Positions 59,889 to 64,000 of a stretch of DNA of 64,000 nucleotides are shown in pieces; the stretch's first letter is position 1, and the number at the start of each line of letters is the position of its first letter. Made by a program: the position numbers and the translations under genes. The notes under the pieces were generated by a model that searched no databases, was not told where the DNA came from, and was given only the letters and a program-made list of their open reading frames with translations. This DNA is from Actinoplanes auranticolor (GTDB lineage Bacteria; Actinomycetota; Actinomycetes; Mycobacteriales; Micromonosporaceae): contig NZ_BOQL01000024.1 in the NCBI RefSeq assembly GCF_018332655.1, forward strand, positions 62,001-126,000. Direction: 5' to 3'.

Positions 59889-60208
59889 GACGGGACCTCC
59901 GAAGCGGTGAGCGACGAGATGACGAGGTGACCGTCGGCGTCGACGGTGACGGGGTAGACGGTGAGGTCGCTGATGCCGGACAGCGAGCAGCCGGTGGTGA
60001 TGTCGAAGGCCATCAGGTGCAGCGGGCAGACCAGCACCTTGTTGTCGATCTGGCCGTCGGCCAGCGGCCCGCCACGGTGCGGGCAGACGGCGGACAGCGC
60101 GCGCACCGAGCCGTCGCGCAGCCGGAAGACCGCGACCATCTCGCCGTCGACCTCGTAGGTGCGTCCCTCGCCCAGCGGGATGTCGGTGACCGGCCCCAGG
60201 ATCCTCAT
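59885..60208 (-). CDS. nirD: Assimilatory nitrite reductase small subunit
   Basis: A 107-residue Rieske-type protein with the cluster-ligand motifs CPHRGGPLADGQ and CPLHLMAFDITTG (CxH...CxxH). It partners NirB to reduce nitrite to ammonium with NAD(P)H. ATG at 60208 overlaps the nirB stop; its own stop overlaps the narK start. Confidence 0.92.
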   Translation of the reverse strand: MRILGPVTDIPLGEGRTYEVDGEMVAVFRLRDGSVRALSAVCPHRGGPLADGQIDNKVLVCPLHLMAFDITTGCSLSGISDLTVYPVTVDADGHLVISSLTASEVPS

Positions 60209-62661
60209 CGGACCGGCACCTGCGGCAGCACGACCAGCGGCAGCGACGTACGGAACTGCCCGGGAGTGGCCGGTTCGGCGCGTTCCTTCCACGGATCGCG
60301 GTAGGCGGCGACCGAGGCGGCCATCGCGGCGTCCAGGTCGGCGGCGATGCCCTCGGCGTCGTCCACGACCACCGCGCGGATGTGCTCGATGCCCAGCCTC
60401 GGCACCCACGCGTACGTGCGCTCCAGCCAGTTCGCGCTCTCCCGGTAGTACTGCAGGAAGCGCCCGGTCAGCGTGATGACCTCTTCGGGCGACTCGACCG
60501 TGGCCAGCAGGTCGCCCTTGCGGACGTGGGCGCCGGCCGCACCACCGACGTAGAGCTCCCAGCGGCCGCCGTCGATGGCCACCACGCCGAGGTCCTTCAC
60601 GTACGCCTCGGCGCAGTTGCGCGGGCACCCGGTGACCGCGAGTTTCATCTTGCCGGGCCCCTCGATGCCCTGGTAGCGCTCCTCGAGGGCGATGCCCAGC
60701 GCGGTGGAGTCGCCGACGCCGAAGCGGCAGAAGTCAGAGCCCACACAGGTCTTCACCGTGCGGAAGCTCTTGCCGTAGGCGTAGCCCGAGGGCATGTCCA
60801 GGTCGGCCCAGATCTTGGGCAGCGTCTCCTTGGGAATCCCCAGCAGGTCGATGCGCTGCCCGCCGGTCAGCTTGACCATGGGTACGGCGTGCTTCTCGGC
60901 CACCTCGGCGATCCGCCGCAGCTGGGCCGGGGTGGTGACGCCGCCCTTCATCTGCGGCACCACCGAGAACGTGCCGTCGCGCTGGATGTTGGCGTGCACC
61001 CGGTCGTTGATGAAGCGGGCGTCGCGCTCGTCGATGTAACGGTCGCCCCACATCATCTTCAGCAGCGACGCCAGGCCCATCTTGCTCTTGGCGTCCTCCT
61101 CGCCACCGGGCACGAGCTTGGCGAAGACCGACGACACCGAACGCAGGTCGTACTTACGGATCGCGGCCATCAGCTCGGGCTTGGGCATCGGGACGCCGGG
61201 CACGTACCAGCTGGCCTTGGGGTCCTCCTCGACGGCGCCGCCGGCGGCCCACTCGACGATCTGCGCGACCAGGCTCTTGCAGGTGCCGCAGCCCTTGCCG
61301 GCCCGGGTCCTGTCCATCACGCCGCTGACCGTCTTGCAGCCGCCGTGCACGGTCTCGGCGATCGTGCCCTTGGTGACGCCGTTGCAGTTGCAGACCTGGG
61401 CGTCGTCGGCCAGCTCGGCCGCGCTCACCTCGGCGGGCGGACCGCCCAGGTCGAACATCAGCTCCACGCGGTCCTCGGGCAGGGCCAGCCCGCGGTCGAA
61501 GGCCTGCATCAGGAACGCGACCTTCTTGACGTCGCCGACCAGCGTCGCACCGACCAGCCGGCCGTCGCGGATGATCACGCTCTTGTAGATGCCCTTGCGC
61601 GGCTCGCTGAAGACCAGCGTCTCGTCGTCCTCGCGGTCGGACTCCTTCAGGCCCATCGAGGCGACGTCGACCCCGGCCACCTTGAGCTTGGTGGCGATCC
61701 GGGAACCGTGGTACGCGGCCTGCGGGTCCCGGCCGGTGAGGTGGTCGGCGAGCACCTTGGCCTGGTCCCAGAGCGGGGCGACCAGGCCGTACGTCTCGCC
61801 GCGGTGCTGGGCGCACTCCCCCACCACGTAGATGTCCGGCTCGTCCTGGGCGCGCATCTGGTCGTCGACCACGATGCCGCGCTCGACCACCAGCCCGCTG
61901 GCCGCGGCCACCTCGGTGTTGGCCCGGATGCCGGCGGCGACCACGACCACGTCGCAGTCGATGACCCGGCCGTCGGAGAGCTTGACGCCGGTGACCGCGT
62001 GCTTGCCGAGGATCTCGGTGGTCATCGCGTCGCAGACCACCTCGATGCCCAGCTTCTCCACGCTGCGCTGCAGGATCGCGCCGGCCTGGGCGTCCAGCTG
62101 GGTGTTCATCAGGTGGCCCATGGCGTGCAGCAGCGTCACCTGGGAGACGTGGTTCTGCAGGCCGCGGGCCGCCTCCAGACCGAGCAGGCCGCCGCCGATC
62201 ACCACCGCCCGCTCGTGCTCGCGGGCGTAGCGGATCATGCTGCGGGTGTCGTCCAGCGTGCGGAACGCGAAGACACCCTGGTGGTAGCCGCGGCCGGGAC
62301 GGTGGATGCCGGGGATCGGCGGGACGAACGCCCGGCTGCCGGTGGCGATGATGAGCTTGTCGTACGGCGTGGCGGTGCCGTCCTCGGCGTACACCTGCTT
62401 GGCGAACCGGTCGATGCGGCTGATCCGGCGGCCGGCGTGCAGGGTGATGCCGTTGTCGGCGTACCAGCTCAGGTCGTTGAGGAAGATGCCGGACTCGTCC
62501 TCGACCCCGGCCAGGACGTTGGACAGCATGATCCGGTTGTAGTTGCCGTACGGCTCGTCGCCGAACATGGTGATGTCGAAGTCGCCGCCGCGGCTGAGGA
62601 TCTCCTCCACCGTCCGGGCGCCGGCCATGCCGTTGCCGATGACGACCAGGCGCGGGGCCAT
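60205..62661 (-). CDS. nirB: Assimilatory nitrite reductase [NAD(P)H] large subunit
   Basis: An 818-residue flavo-siroheme enzyme. The FAD domain begins LVVIGNGMAGARTVEEIL. The NAD(P)H-binding segment is AVVIGGGLLGLEAARGL. A BFD-like [2Fe-2S] domain follows (CNCNGVTKGTIAETVHGG, GKGCGTCKSLVAQI). The C-terminal sulfite/nitrite reductase domain carries the siroheme-4Fe4S cysteines in TCVGSDFCRFG and VTGCPRNCAEAY. Reduces nitrite to ammonium. The ATG at 62661 shares one base with the upstream stop. Confidence 0.95.
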   Translation of the reverse strand: MAPRLVVIGNGMAGARTVEEILSRGGDFDITMFGDEPYGNYNRIMLSNVLAGVEDESGIFLNDLSWYADNGITLHAGRRISRIDRFAKQVYAEDGTATPYDKLIIATGSRAFVPPIPGIHRPGRGYHQGVFAFRTLDDTRSMIRYAREHERAVVIGGGLLGLEAARGLQNHVSQVTLLHAMGHLMNTQLDAQAGAILQRSVEKLGIEVVCDAMTTEILGKHAVTGVKLSDGRVIDCDVVVVAAGIRANTEVAAASGLVVERGIVVDDQMRAQDEPDIYVVGECAQHRGETYGLVAPLWDQAKVLADHLTGRDPQAAYHGSRIATKLKVAGVDVASMGLKESDREDDETLVFSEPRKGIYKSVIIRDGRLVGATLVGDVKKVAFLMQAFDRGLALPEDRVELMFDLGGPPAEVSAAELADDAQVCNCNGVTKGTIAETVHGGCKTVSGVMDRTRAGKGCGTCKSLVAQIVEWAAGGAVEEDPKASWYVPGVPMPKPELMAAIRKYDLRSVSSVFAKLVPGGEEDAKSKMGLASLLKMMWGDRYIDERDARFINDRVHANIQRDGTFSVVPQMKGGVTTPAQLRRIAEVAEKHAVPMVKLTGGQRIDLLGIPKETLPKIWADLDMPSGYAYGKSFRTVKTCVGSDFCRFGVGDSTALGIALEERYQGIEGPGKMKLAVTGCPRNCAEAYVKDLGVVAIDGGRWELYVGGAAGAHVRKGDLLATVESPEEVITLTGRFLQYYRESANWLERTYAWVPRLGIEHIRAVVVDDAEGIAADLDAAMAASVAAYRDPWKERAEPATPGQFRTSLPLVVLPQVPVR

Positions 62662-63005
62662 CAGACCTCCACCAGCCCGAGATCGAGGACCACCGTGCCG
62701 GTCACTCCGGCCGGTGCGGCCAGCCACAGCTCGACGGCCGTCCCGGAGTCCAGATCCTCGACGACGCGCAGCGGGACGTGCACATCGGACTTGGCACCGA
62801 TCGGGAAGTAGCGCATCTGCTTGCCGTCGCGCATCAGCACGACGCAGATCAGCTCGTCGGCCGAGTTGCCGCCGCGGAAGTAGACGGCCTGCGCCACGAC
62901 GCCGGCGGGCACGACGTAGCCCGGCACGCCGATCGGGGCCGGCTGGTCCAGGCCCTTGCCCTCGAAGGGCAGGACGCCCTGCAGGAAGCGGGGTGTGGAG
63001 TTCAC
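62661..63005 (-). CDS. Small hypothetical protein of the nitrate-assimilation operon
   Basis: A 114-residue soluble, beta-rich protein (RFLQGVLPFEGKGLDQPAPIGVPGYVVPAGVVAQAVYFRGGN, LICVVLMRDGKQMRYFPIGAKSDV, VELWLAAPAGVTGTVVLDLG). No family recognised. It is locked between the nitrate reductase and nirB genes by overlaps of 4 and 1 bases, so it is made in step with them. It could be an assembly or electron-transfer accessory, which is inference from position only. Confidence 0.8.
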   Translation of the reverse strand: MNSTPRFLQGVLPFEGKGLDQPAPIGVPGYVVPAGVVAQAVYFRGGNSADELICVVLMRDGKQMRYFPIGAKSDVHVPLRVVEDLDSGTAVELWLAAPAGVTGTVVLDLGLVEV

Positions 63006-64000
63006 CTAGGTGTTCCTTTCGTGATGGCGACCGCGCACGCCTTGAAAGCGGGCATCTTGGAGTGCCGGTCGAGGGCCGGGTCGGTGAGCAGGTTGACGGC
63101 CTGGTCGCCGCCCCAGTGGAACGGCGCGAAGACGGTGTCCGGCCGGATGCCGGGGTTGAGCCGGGCCCGGAACACCGCCCGGCCGCGGCGGCTGGACAGC
63201 TCGACCATGTCGCTGTCGGCGATGCCGAGCCGGCGGGCCAGGTCGGGGTGCAGCTCGACGCGGGGCTCGGGCAGGGAGACGGTCAGGGCGGAGACCCGGC
63301 GGGTCTGGTTGCCGCTCTGGTACTGCTGCATGTTGCGCCCGGTGGTGAGCACGTACGGGTAGTCCCGGTCGGGCATCTCGTGCGGGTCGCGGTGCTCGAC
63401 CCGGACGAACCTCGCGCGCCCGTCCGCGGTCGGGAACGTGTCGGCGAACAGTCGCGGCGTACCCGGGTGGTCCTCGGCCGGGCACGGCCAGAAGACGCCC
63501 TGCTCGGCCTCGATCCGCTCGTAGGTGATGCCGGCGTAGTCGGCGATCCCGCCGGCGCTGGCCCGGCGCAGCTCGTCGAAGACGGTCCGCGGGTCGTCGC
63601 TGAAGAACCGCCCGCGGCCCAGCCGGTCCGCCAGCCCGCTGAGAAACTGCAGGTCGGTACGCACGTCCGGCGGCGGCGGGAGCGCCATCCGGCGGCGGAT
63701 GACCCGGCCCTCGAGGTTGGTCATCGTGCCCTCCTCCTCGGCGAACTGGGCCGTGGGCAGCACCACGTCGGCCAGCGCCGCGGTCTCGGAGAGGAAGATG
63801 TCGGAGACGACGAGCAGGTCCAGCGCCCGCAGGCGCTCGATGACGTGCCCGGCGTGCGGGGCCGAGACGGCCATGTTGCTGGCCAGCACCAGCAGGGCCC
63901 GGACCCCGCCGTCGGTGCCCAGGCGGTCGAGCATCTCGTACGCGGACTTGCCCGGCTGCGGAAGCTCGTCCGGGTCGACGCCCCAGACGCCGGCCACGTG
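63002..64000 (-). CDS. nasC: Assimilatory nitrate reductase catalytic subunit, C-terminal part (5' end outside window)
   Basis: The last 333 or so residues of a molybdopterin oxidoreductase. The segments ALLVLASNMAVSAPHAGHVIERLRALDLLVVSDIFLSETAALADVVLPTAQFAEEEGTMTNLEGRV belong to the Mo-bis-MGD domain. YPYVLTTGRNMQQYQSGNQTRRV opens the C-terminal molybdopterin dinucleotide-binding domain. Position immediately ahead of nirB-nirD-narK identifies it as the nitrate reductase of an assimilatory operon. The gene runs off the right edge. Symbol by function and context. Confidence 0.88.
   Translation of the reverse strand, partial: HVAGVWGVDPDELPQPGKSAYEMLDRLGTDGGVRALLVLASNMAVSAPHAGHVIERLRALDLLVVSDIFLSETAALADVVLPTAQFAEEEGTMTNLEGRVIRRRMALPPPPDVRTDLQFLSGLADRLGRGRFFSDDPRTVFDELRRASAGGIADYAGITYERIEAEQGVFWPCPAEDHPGTPRLFADTFPTADGRARFVRVEHRDPHEMPDRDYPYVLTTGRNMQQYQSGNQTRRVSALTVSLPEPRVELHPDLARRLGIADSDMVELSSRRGRAVFRARLNPGIRPDTVFAPFHWGGDQAVNLLTDPALDRHSKMPAFKACAVAITKGTPR

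Overview
High-GC actinobacterial DNA, most likely a soil member of the Micromonosporaceae (Actinoplanes-like). This is inferred from very strong third-position GC, ATGA/GTGA gene overlaps, abundant CBM2-bearing secreted hydrolases, SigE-type ECF sigma factors, a DUF574-type methyltransferase, a resuscitation-promoting-factor-like protein behind a c-di-AMP riboswitch, and F420/LLM-type enzymes. No rRNA, tRNA or CRISPR array was seen. The window cuts a gene at each end.

Layout. 1-7.9 kb: the end of an atypical SDR, a leucine-rich-repeat protein, ribosomal protein bL31 type B, an LLM oxidoreductase and deaminase opposite a MerR regulator, an ECF sigma factor coupled to a membrane-anchored HAF-repeat protein, and small enzymes. 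7.9-13.9 kb: a YtfQRT-YjfF-like sugar ABC importer, divergent from a LacI regulator, with two near-identical operator-like sites. 14-22.4 kb: a polysaccharide-degradation island. GH74, GH48 and an AA10 LPMO form one operon and a GH5 mannanase is divergent; all four carry CBM2, and CebR/CelR-type palindromes lie at both promoters. 22.6-23.9 kb: a second ECF sigma/membrane partner pair. 24.2-30.6 kb: GH42 beta-galactosidase, a CUT1 importer and their LacI regulator, with two palindromic operators. 30.6-38.4 kb: a SecDF fusion, a methyltransferase, an Rpf-like protein with its riboswitch, a MenC/N-succinylamino-acid racemase plus GNAT pair, and a ricin-lectin membrane protein.

38.5-42.8 kb is a decay zone. 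A secreted GH26 mannanase gene is interrupted by a 1,886-bp ISL3-like element. The element has 25-bp inverted repeats, an exact 8-bp target duplication, a broken transposase and an intact SAM-methyltransferase passenger gene. Removing the element plus one duplication copy restores the GH26 reading frame exactly across the junction. The GH26 gene also carries other lesions.

43-58.5 kb: housekeeping and stress genes (a 6PGDH-like dehydrogenase, a DUF6642 protein, a FrnE-type DsbA with a coupled 43-residue peptide, an AlkD-like protein), an AurF-like oxygenase with TetR and DUF4873, a VirS/MymA-like cluster (AraC, Baeyer-Villiger-type monooxygenase, SDR, hydrolase), a trypsin-like protease, a PAS-PP2C phosphatase, and an AGE epimerase/MFS/DeoR sugar locus. 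58.5-64 kb: an assimilatory nitrate operon on the minus strand (nitrate reductase, a small unknown protein, nirB, nirD, narK) with every junction overlapping.

Taken together, the region combines plant-polysaccharide depolymerisation (xyloglucan, cellulose, mannan, beta-galactosides), uptake of the released sugars under LacI-type control, and nitrate assimilation.
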